Positions 1 through 9,329 of a DNA stretch of 64,000 nucleotides are shown piece after piece. The notes under the pieces were generated by a model. It had not been told where the DNA came from and did not search any database. It worked only from the letters and a program-made list of their open reading frames with translations. Each line of letters begins with the position of its first letter. The first letter of the stretch is position 1. Both the position numbers and the translations under genes were made by a program. This stretch comes from Archangium primigenium (GTDB taxonomy: Bacteria; Myxococcota; Myxococcia; Myxococcales; Myxococcaceae): the NCBI RefSeq assembly GCF_016904885.1, contig NZ_JADWYI010000001.1, positions 4,464,001-4,528,000 on the forward strand, written 5' to 3'.

Positions 1-1
1 G

Positions 2-1003
2 ACCGCGCTCGTGACGGGGGACCCGGTCAAGGCGGACCGGCTGGCGAAGAAGTACGGGCTGAAGAGCTATCACTATGACGACTACGCGAAGCTCCTGGCC
101 TCCGGGGAGTGCGACGCCGTCTACGTGGCCACGCCCAACCACCTGCACACGCCCTACGTGATTCCCGCGCTCGAGGCGGGCATCCACGTGCTGTTGGAGA
201 AGCCCATGGCCACCAGCGAGGCGGACTGCCAGGCGATGCGGGCGGCGGCGAAGAAGTCGGGCGCGAAGTTGATGGTCGCCTACCGGCTGCACTTCGAGCC
301 GGGCACGGTGGAGCTCATCGAGCGGGTGCGGGCCGGGGAGTTCGGCCGCGTGAGCCTGTTCAACTCGACGTTCTCTCAAATGGTGCGTGAGTCCAACCAC
401 CGGGCGCACAGCGGCTACTGGGCGGGACCCGTGCCGGACATGGGGCCCTATCCCATCAACGCCGTGCGCAACCTCTTCGGCGCCGAGCCCATCGAGGTGC
501 GTGCCACGGGGCTGCGCATCTCCGAGCGGCACATGAACTTCGACGATGTGGTGTCCGTCACGCTCAAGTTCCCGGGGGAGCGGCTCGCCCAGTTCGTGGT
601 GAGCTACAGCCACAGCACGTCCCAGCGCTACGAGCTCGTCGGGGACAAGGGCTCGGTGGAGGTGTCCCCGGCGTACATGTACGGGCCGGACCAGGGCATC
701 GCCTACCGGACCGTCATCGGCGGCAACAAGGACCAGCGCAGCCACCGCCCGACGGAGCAGTTCGGCGGGGAGACGGAGTACTTCTCCCAATGCGTGCTGG
801 AGAACCGGGATCCGGAGCCGGATGGCGAGGAGGGCTGGCTGGACGTGCGGGTCCTGGCGGCCGTGGAGCGGGCGTTGACCACGGGCGAGCCCCAGAAGCT
901 CCAGGCCTACGAGCGCGCCAGGCGGCCGGTGCGCGCGCAGGTGCGCACGCTGGAGCCCGTGAAGCCGCCGGAGCTCATCAACACCGAGGAGCCGAGTGAG
1001 TAG
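2..1003 (+). CDS. Gfo/Idh/MocA family oxidoreductase, 5' truncated by window edge
   Basis: NAD(P)-dependent oxidoreductase of the Gfo/Idh/MocA family, which oxidises or reduces sugars and related polyols. The reading frame is open from the first codons of the window, and the N-terminal glycine-rich nucleotide-binding loop lies outside it. What remains begins inside the Rossmann fold. The family motif is seen in VATPNHLHTPYV and in LEKPMATSEADC, where Glu-Lys-Pro is the conserved EKP signature with its catalytic lysine. The C-terminal alpha/beta domain follows, with SYSHSTSQRYELVGDKGS typical of the family. Its 3' end overlaps the convergent acetate kinase gene by 26 bases. The substrate cannot be told from sequence. 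Confidence 0.9.
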   Translation, partial: TALVTGDPVKADRLAKKYGLKSYHYDDYAKLLASGECDAVYVATPNHLHTPYVIPALEAGIHVLLEKPMATSEADCQAMRAAAKKSGAKLMVAYRLHFEPGTVELIERVRAGEFGRVSLFNSTFSQMVRESNHRAHSGYWAGPVPDMGPYPINAVRNLFGAEPIEVRATGLRISERHMNFDDVVSVTLKFPGERLAQFVVSYSHSTSQRYELVGDKGSVEVSPAYMYGPDQGIAYRTVIGGNKDQRSHRPTEQFGGETEYFSQCVLENRDPEPDGEEGWLDVRVLAAVERALTTGEPQKLQAYERARRPVRAQVRTLEPVKPPELINTEEPSE

Positions 1004-2090
1004 CGAGCCGGTGCGTGTGGTGGGCGATCCGCTCCTCCTCGTCGCTCGGGAGCACGCGCACGTCCATGCGCAGGAAGGCGAGCCGGGCGAGGACCCGCTC
1101 GCGCACCTCGGGGCTGTTCTCCCCGATGCCCCCGGTGAACACGAGCAGGTCGATGCCCCCGAGCACCGTCGCGTAGGCGCCCACCGTCTTGGCGATGGCG
1201 CGCGTGAAGACGTCCAGGGCGAGCCGGGCCTGGACGTCTCCCCCCTGGGCCGCCTGGGAGAGCGCGCGCAGGTCGCTCGTGCCCCCCGAGAGCGCGTGCA
1301 GGCCCGCGTCGTGGTTGACCAGGGACTCCAGGGCGGCGGTGTCCAGATGGGCCTGGCGCTGCAACCACAGCAGCACGCCGGGGTCCAGGTCTCCCGAGCG
1401 CGTGCCCATGGGGATGCCGCCGGTGGGGGTGAAGCCCATGGACGTGTCCACGGAGCGGCCCTGGTGGAGTGCGGCGAGGCTCGCGCCACTGCCCAGGTGG
1501 GCCACCACGGTGCGCTCCGGCACCCGGGGTTCGAGCTGCCGCACGATGGACTCGTACGACAGGCCGTGGAAGCCGTACCGGTGCACGCCTTGCTCGCGGT
1601 ACGCGCGGGGCAGGGGATAGACGGCGGCCTCCTCGGGCAGGGTGCGGTGGAAGGCCGTGTCGAAGCAGGCGAACTGCGGCACGCCGGGATAGCGCGCGCG
1701 CGCATCGCGGATGAGGGTGAGCGCCGGGGGGATGTGCAGGGGCGCGAAGTGGGTGGCCTCCTCCAGGACATGGAGCACGTCGTCCGTCAGGGCCTGATGC
1801 TCGAGCAGGTGGGGCCCGCCGTGCACGACGCGGTGGCCCAGCGCGGACGGCGTGGGGTGGCCGAATGTGTCCAGCGTCTCCGCGACGCGCCGGAAGGCGT
1901 CCTCCTGGGTGGCGAAGCGGGCCGACTCCTGGGCGACGGCCTGGCCTTTCGCGTCCTGGAGGTCGAGCGAGCCCTGGGCGCCGCCAATGCCCCGCACGAC
2001 CCCCTTGAACACGGGGCGGGCGGGCGTCGCCGCGCCGTCGTAGAGGCCGAACTTGAGCGAGGACGAGCCACTGTTGATGACGAGGATCAT
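978..2090 (-). CDS. ackA: acetate kinase
   Basis: Acetate kinase interconverts acetyl phosphate and ADP with acetate and ATP in the cytosol. The N-terminus [18 protein letters not shown], the motif [11 protein letters not shown], the phosphate-binding [30 protein letters not shown] and [14 protein letters not shown] are all diagnostic of the acetate kinase (ASKHA) fold. The ATG at 2090 overlaps the TGA of the upstream phosphoketolase gene as ATGA, so I prefer it to an in-frame ATG four codons earlier. The product is about 370 residues, slightly short for the family (about 400), but the core motifs are present. Coupled to xfp, it would convert the acetyl phosphate made by phosphoketolase into ATP. 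Confidence 0.95.
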   Translation of the reverse strand: MILVINSGSSSLKFGLYDGAATPARPVFKGVVRGIGGAQGSLDLQDAKGQAVAQESARFATQEDAFRRVAETLDTFGHPTPSALGHRVVHGGPHLLEHQALTDDVLHVLEEATHFAPLHIPPALTLIRDARARYPGVPQFACFDTAFHRTLPEEAAVYPLPRAYREQGVHRYGFHGLSYESIVRQLEPRVPERTVVAHLGSGASLAALHQGRSVDTSMGFTPTGGIPMGTRSGDLDPGVLLWLQRQAHLDTAALESLVNHDAGLHALSGGTSDLRALSQAAQGGDVQARLALDVFTRAIAKTVGAYATVLGGIDLLVFTGGIGENSPEVRERVLARLAFLRMDVRVLPSDEEERIAHHTHRLATHSAPRC

Positions 2091-4450
2091 CGCGCCGTCC
2101 ACTTCCAGTCGCGCACCTCCGGCATGTCCTCGCCATGCTCGGAGACGTAGAGCTTGTGCCGCTGGCGCACCTCGGACAGCCGCTGCTCGGCCTCGGCCTC
2201 GCGGTGCTTCGTGTTGTGGGCCCGGCGGATGGCGTCGAAGGCGAGCGCGTAGCGGTCCAGGTCGTTGAGCACGGTCATGTCGAAGGGCGTGGTGGTGGTG
2301 CCCTCTTCCTTGTAGCCGTGGACGTGGAAGTTCTCGTGGTTGGCCCGGTTGTAGGTGAGCTTGTGGATGATGGTGGGGTAGCCGTGGAAGGCGAAGATGA
2401 CGGGCCGGTCCCGGGTGAAGAGCCGGTCGAAGTCGCAGTCATTGAGGCCGTGCGGATGGCCCGACACGGGCTCCAGGGTGAACAGGTCCACCACGTTGAC
2501 GACGCGCACGGTCAGCTCCGGCGCCCACGCGCGCAGCACGGTCACCGCCGCCAGGGTCTCCAGGGTCGGCACGTCGCCCGCGCAGGCCATCACCACGTCC
2601 GGCTCGCCCTCGCCCTCGTGACTGGCCCAATCCCAGACACCGATGCCCAGCGAGCAGTGGCGCACCGCGCTCACCATGTCCAGCCACACCGGCGCGGACT
2701 GCTTGCCCGCGATGATGAGGTTCACGTAGTTCTTGGAGCGCAGGCAGTGGTCCGCCACGGACAAGAGGGTGTTGGCGTCCGGGGGCAGGTAGATGCGCAC
2801 CGTGTCCGCGCGCTTGTTGGCCACGTGGTCGATGAAGCCTGGATCCTGGTGGGAGAAGCCGTTGTGATCCTGCCGCCACACGTGGGAACTCAGCAGGTAG
2901 TTCATCGAGGCGATGGGCGCGCGCCAGGCCAGGTCCTTCGCGGACTTGAGCCACTTGGCGTGCTGGTTGAACATCGAGTCGATGATGTGGATGAACGCCT
3001 CGTAGCAGGAGAAGAACCCGTGTCGGCCGGTGAGCAGGTAGCCCTCGAGCCAGCCCTGGCACAGGTGCTCGCTGAGGACCTCCATCACCCGGCCGTCGAC
3101 GGACAGGGACTCGTCCACGTCCTCGTAGCGGGCGTTCCACCGCTTGCCGCTCGCGGCGTAGACGTCCTGGAGCCGGTTGGAGGCGTTCTCGTCCGGGGCG
3201 AACATGCGGAAGTTCTTCTGGGGCAGGTTCTCGCGCATGACGTCGCGCAGGTAGCCGCCGAGCACCTTCGTGGCGCTCGTTTCGCCCGCGCCGGGCGTGT
3301 CCACGGCCACCGCGTAGTCGCGGAAGTGGGGCAGGGCGAGCGGCACCAGCAGCTGGCCCCCGTTGGCGTGGACGTTGGCGCCCATGCGCAGCCGGCCCTT
3401 GGGGGCCAGCTCCGCCAGGTGCTCGTGCAGGGTGCCCCGCTCGTCGAACAGCTCCTCGGGCCGGTAGCTGCGCAGCCACTCCTCCAGGAGCCGCAGGTGC
3501 TCGGGGTTGGTGCGCACCTCGTCGAGCGGCACCTGGTGGGCGCGCCACGTGCCCTCCACCGGCTTGCCGTCCACCACCGCGGGACAGGTCCAGCCCTTGG
3601 GCGTGCGCAAGATGAGCATCGGCCAGCGGGGCCGGGTCGGGTCGTTGCGCTCGCGCGCCTGGCGTTGGAGGTCGCGGATCTCCTGGTGGATCGTGTCGAG
3701 CACCTCGGCCATGCGCGAGTGCATGTCCTGGGGATCACTGCCCTCCAGGACATAAGGGTGGTAGCCGTAGCCGCGAAAGAGCGCCTCGAGCTCGTCCGGC
3801 TCGATGCGCGCGAGCAGGGTGGGGTTGGCGATCTTGTAGCCGTTGAGGTGGAGGATGGGCAGCACCGCGCCATCCGTGATGGGGTTGAGGAACTTGTTCG
3901 AGTGCCAGCTGGCCGCGAGCGGACCCGTCTCCGCCTCGCCATCGCCCACCACGCACGCGACGATGAGGTCCGGGTTGTCGAACGCCGCCCCGTAGGCGTG
4001 CAGCAGCGAGTAGCCCAGCTCCCCTCCCTCGCTGATGGAGCCGGGCACCTCGGGGGCGTTGTGGCTGGGCACGCCGTAGGGCCAGGAGAACTGGCGGAAC
4101 AGCCGCTTGAGCCCGTCCGCGTTGCGCTCGATGTTGGGATAGGTCTCCGTGTAGGAGCCTTCCAGGAAGGTGTTGGCGATGATGCCGGGGGCGCCGTGGC
4201 CCGGGCCGATGAGGTACATCATCCGCGCCTGGTGCCGCCGGATGACGCGGTTGAGGTGCACGTAGATGAAGTTGAGCCCGGGCGTGGTGCCGAAGTGCCC
4301 CAGCAGCCGGGGCTTGATGTCCTCGAGCTTCAAGGGCCGGGTGAGCAGCGGGTTGTCGCGCAGGTAGATCTGCCCCACGGACAGGTAGTTGGCGGCGCGC
4401 CAGTAGGCATGGATGTGCTCCAACTCGGACTCACTCAAGGGACCGGACAT
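2087..4450 (-). CDS. xfp: xylulose-5-phosphate/fructose-6-phosphate phosphoketolase
   Basis: Thiamine diphosphate enzyme that splits xylulose 5-phosphate (or fructose 6-phosphate) with phosphate to acetyl phosphate and glyceraldehyde 3-phosphate (or erythrose 4-phosphate). The 787-residue length is normal. Family motifs include GPGHGAPG at about 82-89, [16 protein letters not shown] at about 140-155, the cofactor-binding [18 protein letters not shown] at about 169-186, and [13 protein letters not shown] in the pyrimidine domain. A strong ribosome binding site (GAGGAGGAG) lies just before the ATG at 4450. It forms a translationally coupled operon with ackA: a bifid-type shunt giving ATP and acetate from sugar phosphates. 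The shared 200-base upstream region separates it from the divergent KaiC-like gene. Confidence 0.97.
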   Translation of the reverse strand: MSGPLSESELEHIHAYWRAANYLSVGQIYLRDNPLLTRPLKLEDIKPRLLGHFGTTPGLNFIYVHLNRVIRRHQARMMYLIGPGHGAPGIIANTFLEGSYTETYPNIERNADGLKRLFRQFSWPYGVPSHNAPEVPGSISEGGELGYSLLHAYGAAFDNPDLIVACVVGDGEAETGPLAASWHSNKFLNPITDGAVLPILHLNGYKIANPTLLARIEPDELEALFRGYGYHPYVLEGSDPQDMHSRMAEVLDTIHQEIRDLQRQARERNDPTRPRWPMLILRTPKGWTCPAVVDGKPVEGTWRAHQVPLDEVRTNPEHLRLLEEWLRSYRPEELFDERGTLHEHLAELAPKGRLRMGANVHANGGQLLVPLALPHFRDYAVAVDTPGAGETSATKVLGGYLRDVMRENLPQKNFRMFAPDENASNRLQDVYAASGKRWNARYEDVDESLSVDGRVMEVLSEHLCQGWLEGYLLTGRHGFFSCYEAFIHIIDSMFNQHAKWLKSAKDLAWRAPIASMNYLLSSHVWRQDHNGFSHQDPGFIDHVANKRADTVRIYLPPDANTLLSVADHCLRSKNYVNLIIAGKQSAPVWLDMVSAVRHCSLGIGVWDWASHEGEGEPDVVMACAGDVPTLETLAAVTVLRAWAPELTVRVVNVVDLFTLEPVSGHPHGLNDCDFDRLFTRDRPVIFAFHGYPTIIHKLTYNRANHENFHVHGYKEEGTTTTPFDMTVLNDLDRYALAFDAIRRAHNTKHREAEAEQRLSEVRQRHKLYVSEHGEDMPEVRDWKWTAR

Positions 4451-4651
4451 GGGGGCTCCTCCTCGCCCTTGGCCTTACCAGTGCCCATGGCGTGGGAGGC
4501 GGATGCTCCCTCGCCGAGTTGGGCATCAGACGGTGGGGTCGCGGGGGGTATGCCCTTGTTGTGTTCAGGGCTCGTCAACACCCTGTTCCCAGGTAGCAAG
4601 CTGTGCTAGCGCCAGGGGTCCCAGCGCGTTGAGCCAGAAAGAGAAAGAGCG

Positions 4652-6121
4652 ATGACTGCAGGTGGTCCAGGGCCGAGGCAACGGATCTCCACGGGTATTC
4701 CCGGCCTCGACACCGTGCTCCACGGGGGCTTCCTCCGGGGCCGGACGTACATGGTCATGGGACTGCCAGGAGCGGGCAAGACGATCCTCGCCAACCAGAC
4801 GTGCTTCCATCACATCCGCCAGGGCGAGCGGGTGCTGTACGTCACGCTGCTGGCCGAGTCGCACGCGGAGCTCGTCTCCAACATGCACACGCTGTCTTTC
4901 TTCGACACCAACCGCATTCCCGACACCGTCACCTACGTGAGCGCCTTCAACGCGCTGGAGGACGGTGGGCTGGAGGCCCTGCTGGAGCTCATCCGCAAGG
5001 AGATCCGGATTCGGGGCGCGTCCCTGCTGGTGCTCGATGGCCTGGTGGCCGCGGAGGAGGTGGCGTCGTCGCCGCAGGCCCTCAAGCGCTTCATCCACAG
5101 CCTCCAGGTGGTGACGCACCTGCTGGAGTGCACCACGCTCATCCTCACCACGGGGGCGGGCAAGGGCCTGCGGGCCGAGCACACCATGGTGGATGGCCTC
5201 ATCGTGCTGCAGCAGCGCACCCAGGGCGTGCGCACGCGGCGCGAGCTGTACGTGCGCAAGTTCCGGGGCGGCCCCCACCTGCTCGGCCGGCACGGCTTCG
5301 AGATCACCGCCGATGGGCTCGTCGTCTACCCGCGCCTGGAGAGCATGGTGGCGGACATCGGGGGAGAGGAGCAGCCGCCCTCGCTGCGGCGGCCGTTCGG
5401 CGTGCCGGGGCTGGACACGATGCTCCAGGGCGGCGTGGCCTCGGGGAGCACCACGCTCCTGTTCGGTCCCCCGGGTGGAGGCAAGACGCTGCTGGGCGTG
5501 AACTTCCTCGCGGAAGGCGCCCGCCGGGGGGAGCTCAGCCACTACTTCGCCTTCTACGACTCCCCGACGCGCATGATCGAGCAGGCCCGCGGCATTGGCG
5601 TGGACCTGCTGCCCCTGATGAAGCAGGGCACGTTCGAGGTGAGCTTCCGGCCGCCCACCGAGAACCTGCTCGACAAGCTGGGCACGCAATTGCTGACGCT
5701 CGTGCGCGAGCGCCGGGTGCGCCGGCTCTTCCTGGATGGGTACGACGCGCTCCAGAAGGCCGCGAGCCAGCGGGACCGGGTGGTGCGCTTCCTCGCGGCG
5801 CTGGTGAGCGAGTGCCGCCAGCGGGACGTGACCCTGCTGTTCTCCGCGGAGACGCCGTCCGCCTTCGGACCCCAGCTGCGCTTCCCGCTCCAGGGGTTGT
5901 CGATGGTGGCCGAGAACACCCTCTACCTGCGCACCGTGGAGCTCAACGCCCAGCTGCGGCGCTTCGTGTGTGTGCTCAAGATGCGCACCAGTGATTACGA
6001 TCCGTCCTTCCGCGAGCTGTTGATCGGATCGACGGGTTTGGAGGTGGGGCCCGTGCTCGAGGAGGGGCAGCAGCTTCTGACGGGAGTCGCCAGGTCTCCG
6101 TTCCTCCCGCGGGGCCAATAG
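4652..6121 (+). CDS. KaiC-like protein with two RecA-type ATPase domains
   Basis: Double-domain KaiC/RadA-superfamily ATPase of 489 residues. Domain 1 has Walker A GLPGAGKT at 37-44 and a Walker B-like LLVLDG; domain 2 has Walker A GPPGGGKT at 272-279 and RLFLDGYDA. In cyanobacterial KaiC a pair of glutamates follows the VFVTFEE strand. Here domain 1 keeps only one acidic residue at that place (VTLLAES), and domain 2 has FAFYDSP, so the usual catalytic pair is altered in both. No KaiA or KaiB gene is nearby. A purine-rich Shine-Dalgarno (GAGAAAGAG) precedes the ATG. The receiver-domain gene starts three bases after its stop, so the two probably act together in signalling. A true clock role is not implied. 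Confidence 0.88.
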   Translation: MTAGGPGPRQRISTGIPGLDTVLHGGFLRGRTYMVMGLPGAGKTILANQTCFHHIRQGERVLYVTLLAESHAELVSNMHTLSFFDTNRIPDTVTYVSAFNALEDGGLEALLELIRKEIRIRGASLLVLDGLVAAEEVASSPQALKRFIHSLQVVTHLLECTTLILTTGAGKGLRAEHTMVDGLIVLQQRTQGVRTRRELYVRKFRGGPHLLGRHGFEITADGLVVYPRLESMVADIGGEEQPPSLRRPFGVPGLDTMLQGGVASGSTTLLFGPPGGGKTLLGVNFLAEGARRGELSHYFAFYDSPTRMIEQARGIGVDLLPLMKQGTFEVSFRPPTENLLDKLGTQLLTLVRERRVRRLFLDGYDALQKAASQRDRVVRFLAALVSECRQRDVTLLFSAETPSAFGPQLRFPLQGLSMVAENTLYLRTVELNAQLRRFVCVLKMRTSDYDPSFRELLIGSTGLEVGPVLEEGQQLLTGVARSPFLPRGQ

Positions 6122-6124
6122 GTC

Positions 6125-6481
6125 ATGGGCCCGCTTCTCATCGTCGATGACGAGTTCGGAATGGCCGAGGCCTTGAGGGATCTCCTCCAGGACGAGGGCT
6201 ATCGCGTCCAGGTGGCGTTCAACGGCCGCCAGGCCCTGGACCGCATGGCGGAGGAGCTGCCCGCGCTGGTGCTGCTCGACTACATGATGCCGTCGATGAA
6301 CGGGCCGGAGCTGCTCGCGGCGATGCGCCAGGACGCGCGGCTGAGCGCGGTGCCCGTGGTGATGATGAGCGCGGCGCCGCCCTCGTTCTGGAAGCACCTG
6401 CCGTGCACGGCCTTCGTGCCCAAGCCCTTCACGCTCTCGCGCATGCTGCAGGTGGTGCGCGAGCTCGTGGGCACGCCGTGA
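6125..6481 (+). CDS. single-domain response regulator (receiver only)
   Basis: A 118-residue CheY-like receiver domain with no output domain. The acidic pair D8/D9 (LLIVDDE), the phospho-acceptor D52 in LLDYMMPSMNG, the switch Ser/Thr region VVMMSA and the conserved Lys100 in VPKPF are all present, so it should be phosphorylatable. It begins three bases after the KaiC-like gene and is almost certainly cotranscribed with it. KaiC-like ATPases next to receiver or kinase genes are common in proteobacteria, which suggests the ATPase modulates or reads the phosphorylation state of this receiver. No histidine kinase lies alongside. Confidence 0.93.
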   Translation: MGPLLIVDDEFGMAEALRDLLQDEGYRVQVAFNGRQALDRMAEELPALVLLDYMMPSMNGPELLAAMRQDARLSAVPVVMMSAAPPSFWKHLPCTAFVPKPFTLSRMLQVVRELVGTP

Positions 6482-6482
6482 C

Positions 6483-6935
6483 TCAGGGCGCGGCGTCCAG
6501 GCGCCGCCGCATGTGGACGTGGGGGATGCCCACCTCCACGAACGGCTCGCCGTACACCGCGTAGCCGAGCGTGCCGTAGAAGCCCGCCACGTGGGCGCGC
6601 GCGTGCATCGTCACCTCCTGGATGCCGCGCGCCCGGAGCGCCTCCTCCAGGTGCCGCACCAGCCGCGCGCCCAGGCCCCCTCGCTGGCGCGTGGGGCTCA
6701 CGGCCATCTGGAAGAGCCGCCCGGTGTGGGGGCCCTCGGGGTGGAAGAGCACGCAGCCCACCACCTCCAGGGCCTCGGGCGGGCCCTCCACGGCCACCAG
6801 GTGCAGGCTCTGCGCGTCGAAGGGGAACTTCACCGAGGCGCGATCCATGCCGAGCGGCGCCCGGAGCACCTGGTAGCGCAGCTCCAACTCCTGGGGATAG
6901 AGGGGGTGGGCGGGGTCGATGAAGCGCAGGTCCAT
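6483..6935 (-). CDS. GNAT family N-acetyltransferase
   Basis: A 150-residue protein with the GNAT fold. The acetyl-CoA pyrophosphate loop is seen in SPTRQRGGLGARLVRHLEEAL (about residues 82-102), with the Q/R-x-x-G-x-G/A pattern. A late segment, MHARAHVAGFYGTLGYAVYGEPFVEVGIPHVHM, resembles the motif B region of the ElaA/YjcF-like GNAT subgroup, in which a Tyr-Gly near the C-terminus and repeated histidines are typical. The substrate is unknown. It is convergent with the response regulator (one base between stops) and upstream of the methionine aminopeptidase stop on the same strand with only 15 bases between, so it may be read through from map. Confidence 0.88.
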   Translation of the reverse strand: MDLRFIDPAHPLYPQELELRYQVLRAPLGMDRASVKFPFDAQSLHLVAVEGPPEALEVVGCVLFHPEGPHTGRLFQMAVSPTRQRGGLGARLVRHLEEALRARGIQEVTMHARAHVAGFYGTLGYAVYGEPFVEVGIPHVHMRRRLDAAP

Positions 6936-6950
6936 GCCGCCCCTTCTACC

Positions 6951-7724
6951 TCACGCGCCCGGGAAGTCCTCGGGCGTCGGGGTGAGCACCTCGCACCCCT
7001 CGCGGGTGATGAGCACGGTGTGCTCGAACTGCGCCGAGAGGCGGCCGTCTTCGGTGACGACCGTCCACCCGTCCGGCAGCAGGCGGATGCCCGCGCGGCC
7101 CAGGTTCACCATGGGCTCGATGGTGATGACCATGCCCGAGCGCAGGGTGATGCCCGTGCCCTTCTTGCCCACGTGGGACACATGGGGCGGCCCGTGCATC
7201 TGGTGGCCGATGCCATGGCCGCCGAACTCGGACACCACGCTGCAGCCCTCCTGCTGGGCCAATTCCTGGATGGCGGCGCCGATGTCCCCGAGCTTCGCCC
7301 CGTGGCGCACCACGGCGATGCCCGCGTCCCGGCACCGCCGCGCCACGTCCACCACGTGCCGGGCCTCGTCGGACACCTCGCCGATGAGGAACGTGGCCGA
7401 GGTGTCGCCATGAAAGCCATGGAGGCACGTGGTGACGTCCACGTTGAGGATGTCCCCGGGGCCCACCCGCTCGTCCGCGCGGGGGATGCCGTGGCACACC
7501 ACGTGGTTGCGGCTCGTGCAGACGGCCGCCGGAAAGCCCTTGTAGCCGAGCTGGCTCGGGGTGCCGCCCCGCCGGGCCGTGTCCTCGCGCACCCACCCGT
7601 CGATGTCCGCCGTGGTGATGCCCGGTGCCAGCCTCGACGCCACGTAGGCGAGCGTCCCGGCCGCCGCCCGGCCCGCCAGGCGCAGCCGCTCGACCTCTCC
7701 GTCCTTCATCAATGGAATGCCCAT
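6951..7724 (-). CDS. map: type I methionine aminopeptidase
   Basis: Removes the initiator methionine from new proteins whose second residue is small; a dinuclear metal enzyme of the cytosol. The five metal ligands are recognisable: the two aspartates in LNVDVTTCLHGFHGDTSATF, the histidine in the signature GGHGIGHQMHGPPHVSH, and glutamates in ITIEPMVNLG and FEHTVLI. I start at the ATG at 7724 (MGIPLMKDGEVERL), giving 257 residues, the usual length for the short type Ia enzyme without an N-terminal zinc finger. A longer frame to 7829 would overlap the divergent LysR-like gene and adds no conserved sequence. Myxobacteria commonly carry several map copies, so this may be a paralogue. Confidence 0.94.
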   Translation of the reverse strand: MGIPLMKDGEVERLRLAGRAAAGTLAYVASRLAPGITTADIDGWVREDTARRGGTPSQLGYKGFPAAVCTSRNHVVCHGIPRADERVGPGDILNVDVTTCLHGFHGDTSATFLIGEVSDEARHVVDVARRCRDAGIAVVRHGAKLGDIGAAIQELAQQEGCSVVSEFGGHGIGHQMHGPPHVSHVGKKGTGITLRSGMVITIEPMVNLGRAGIRLLPDGWTVVTEDGRLSAQFEHTVLITREGCEVLTPTPEDFPGA

Positions 7725-7812
7725 GGCGCCACGGTGGCCGCGCCCCGCGCCCGGCGTCCAATGCTGGATGCGCATGAGGCGGGGGGACCGGGAAGCGGTT
7801 AGACTTGGACGC

Positions 7813-8094
7813 GTGAGCCTCACGCACATCCAATCCTTCGTCGCGGTGGCCGAGGAAGGCCACGTGGGCCGTGCCGCGCGCCGGCTCCACCTGTCCCAGC
7901 CGCCGCTCAGCCGTCACATCCTGGCGCTCGAGGATGAACTGGGCGCGCCGCTCTTCGAGCGCACCGCCCGGGGGATGCGCCTGCTGCCCGCGGGCGAGGC
8001 CTTCCTCTCGCACGCCCGCCGCATCCTCGCCGAGGTGGACGCCGCGGTGCACACCGTGCGCGGCGTGGCGGCGGACCGCTCCGGCGGCGCCTGA
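7813..8094 (+). CDS. stand-alone LysR-type DNA-binding domain (effector domain absent)
   Basis: From the GTG at 7813 this gives 93 residues that are only the N-terminal winged helix-turn-helix of a LysR-type regulator: LTHIQSFVAVAEEGHVGRAA, then the recognition helix LHLSQPPLSRHILALE and the wing LGAPLFERTARGMRLLPAGE, ending in the start of the linker helix. A full LysR protein has about 300 residues. The following 130 bases contain no effector domain in any frame, so this is either a truncated regulator or a DNA-binding minimal protein. The linker helix that normally makes dimers is mostly kept. It is divergent from map and 132 bases upstream of the DUF72 gene. Confidence 0.8.
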   Translation: MSLTHIQSFVAVAEEGHVGRAARRLHLSQPPLSRHILALEDELGAPLFERTARGMRLLPAGEAFLSHARRILAEVDAAVHTVRGVAADRSGGA

Positions 8095-8171
8095 CCCCAC
8101 GCCCTCCCGCCCGCCCTCCAGGGGACGCGTGCGCCGCGCGCCCGTCCCGACGTGTTTCCCGCGAGAGAACC

Positions 8172-8200
8172 TTGGAAGTCTGGCCGTTCCGCCGTACTCT
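8172..8200 (+). promoter_or_regulatory. candidate housekeeping promoter of the DUF72 gene
   Basis: TTGGAA (8172-8177), 17-base spacer, TACTCT (8195-8200). Each box matches the sigma-70 consensus only partly (4 of 6 and 3 of 6), but spacing and distance to the ATG at 8227 fit. Confidence 0.35.
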
Positions 8201-8211
8201 AGAAATAGAGT
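8196..8211. promoter_or_regulatory. perfect inverted repeat before the DUF72 start
   Basis: ACTCTA-GAAA-TAGAGT is a perfect six-base inverted repeat around a GAAA centre, lying 15 bases before the ATG at 8227. It could be an operator at the transcription start (for example for the LysR-type domain encoded just upstream), or a GNRA-tetraloop hairpin in the 5' leader beside the ribosome binding site. Confidence 0.4.
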
Positions 8212-8226
8212 CACGAGGAGCGCGCC

Positions 8227-9273
8227 ATGGCCGAGCAGGATCCTTCCCAACTCGATCTCTTCACCGGAGCGCCCAGCCCCGGGGGGCCCAAGGGCCGCCG
8301 GAGCCGGGGCGAGCCCGTGGGGCCCGCCGGGCAGCCCGAGGACGTCCAGGCGCTGGGGCAGGGGCTGCCCGCGGGCCTCTTCCTGGGCACGTCCTCCTGG
8401 ACCTTTCCGGGCTGGTCGGGGCTCGTCTACGACCGGGAGGCCACGCCCGCGCGCCTGTCCCGGGAGGGGCTCGCGGCCTACGCCCGGCACCCCGTGTTGC
8501 GCACCGTGGGGGTGGACCGGACGTTCTACGCCCCCATCCCGGCCACCACCTTCGCGGAGTACGCCGCCCAGGTGCCCGAGGGCTTCCGCTTCCTCGTGAA
8601 GGCCCATGAAGCCTGCACGCTCGCCCGCTGGCCGCTGCACGCGCGTTATGGCGACGTGCGAGGTCAGCCCAACGAGCGCTTCCTGGACGCCGCCTACGCC
8701 ACGGACCTCGTGGTGGCGCCGTGTGTGGAGGGCCTGGGGGAGAAGGCGGGCCCCATCGTCTTCCAACTGCCGCCGCAGGACGTGCAGGAACTGGGCGGCG
8801 CGGCCCCCTTCATCGAGCGGCTGCACGCCTTCCTCGCGGCGCTGCCCCGGGGGCCGCTCTATGCCGTCGAGGTGCGCAACGAGGCCCTGATGACCGAGGC
8901 CCTGGCCCAGGCGCTCGCGGACGTGGGGGCGGCGCCGGTGCTGGCCGTGTGGAAGAACCTTCCCCCCGTGGAGAAGCAGGCGGTGCGCCTCCGGGCCCTC
9001 CAGGGCCCCGCGCTGGTCGCCCGGTGGATGCTGCCGCCGAACCTGGACTACGAGGAGGCGAGGAAGCGCTACTTCCCCTTCGACCGCCTGGTGGACGAGG
9101 ACCCGAGGACCCGGGAGGGACTCGCCCGCGTGGCCACCGCCGCGCTCAACCTGGGCCGGCCGGTCTTCATCACCCTGAACAACAAGGCCGAGGGCAGCGC
9201 GCCCCTCACCGCCGTGCAGCTTGCGCGGAGCGTCATGTCGCGTAGGCGAAACACTCCGGGTGTGGGCTCTTGA
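8227..9273 (+). CDS. DUF72 family protein
   Basis: A 348-residue member of DUF72 (YecE family), a TIM-barrel-like protein of unknown biochemical role. The family pattern is clear: LFLGTSSWTFPGWSGLVYD near residue 50, VDRTFYAPIPATTFAEYAAQVPEGFRFLVKAHE, then FQLPPQ, and YAVEVRNEAL. The N-terminal 45 residues (Pro/Gly-rich, QLDLF at the start) are extra to the domain. The Shine-Dalgarno ACGAGGAG stands six bases before ATG 8227. The preceding gene is a LysR DNA-binding domain in the same direction. No function is proposed beyond the family name; DUF72 proteins have been linked to DNA repair context in some genomes, but nothing here shows it. Confidence 0.9.
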   Translation: MAEQDPSQLDLFTGAPSPGGPKGRRSRGEPVGPAGQPEDVQALGQGLPAGLFLGTSSWTFPGWSGLVYDREATPARLSREGLAAYARHPVLRTVGVDRTFYAPIPATTFAEYAAQVPEGFRFLVKAHEACTLARWPLHARYGDVRGQPNERFLDAAYATDLVVAPCVEGLGEKAGPIVFQLPPQDVQELGGAAPFIERLHAFLAALPRGPLYAVEVRNEALMTEALAQALADVGAAPVLAVWKNLPPVEKQAVRLRALQGPALVARWMLPPNLDYEEARKRYFPFDRLVDEDPRTREGLARVATAALNLGRPVFITLNNKAEGSAPLTAVQLARSVMSRRRNTPGVGS

Positions 9274-9329
9274 TCACCCTCCGTCCCGGGGTACGCTTCG
9301 CTCGTGGGGCCCTCAACAGCTCTGACCAT

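Noticed and set aside
4565-6397. Minus-strand 610-codon frame opposite the KaiC-like gene
   Set aside because: Antisense frame with His/Gln/Arg-rich low-complexity content; the plus-strand product has two intact Walker A motifs and a good ribosome site.
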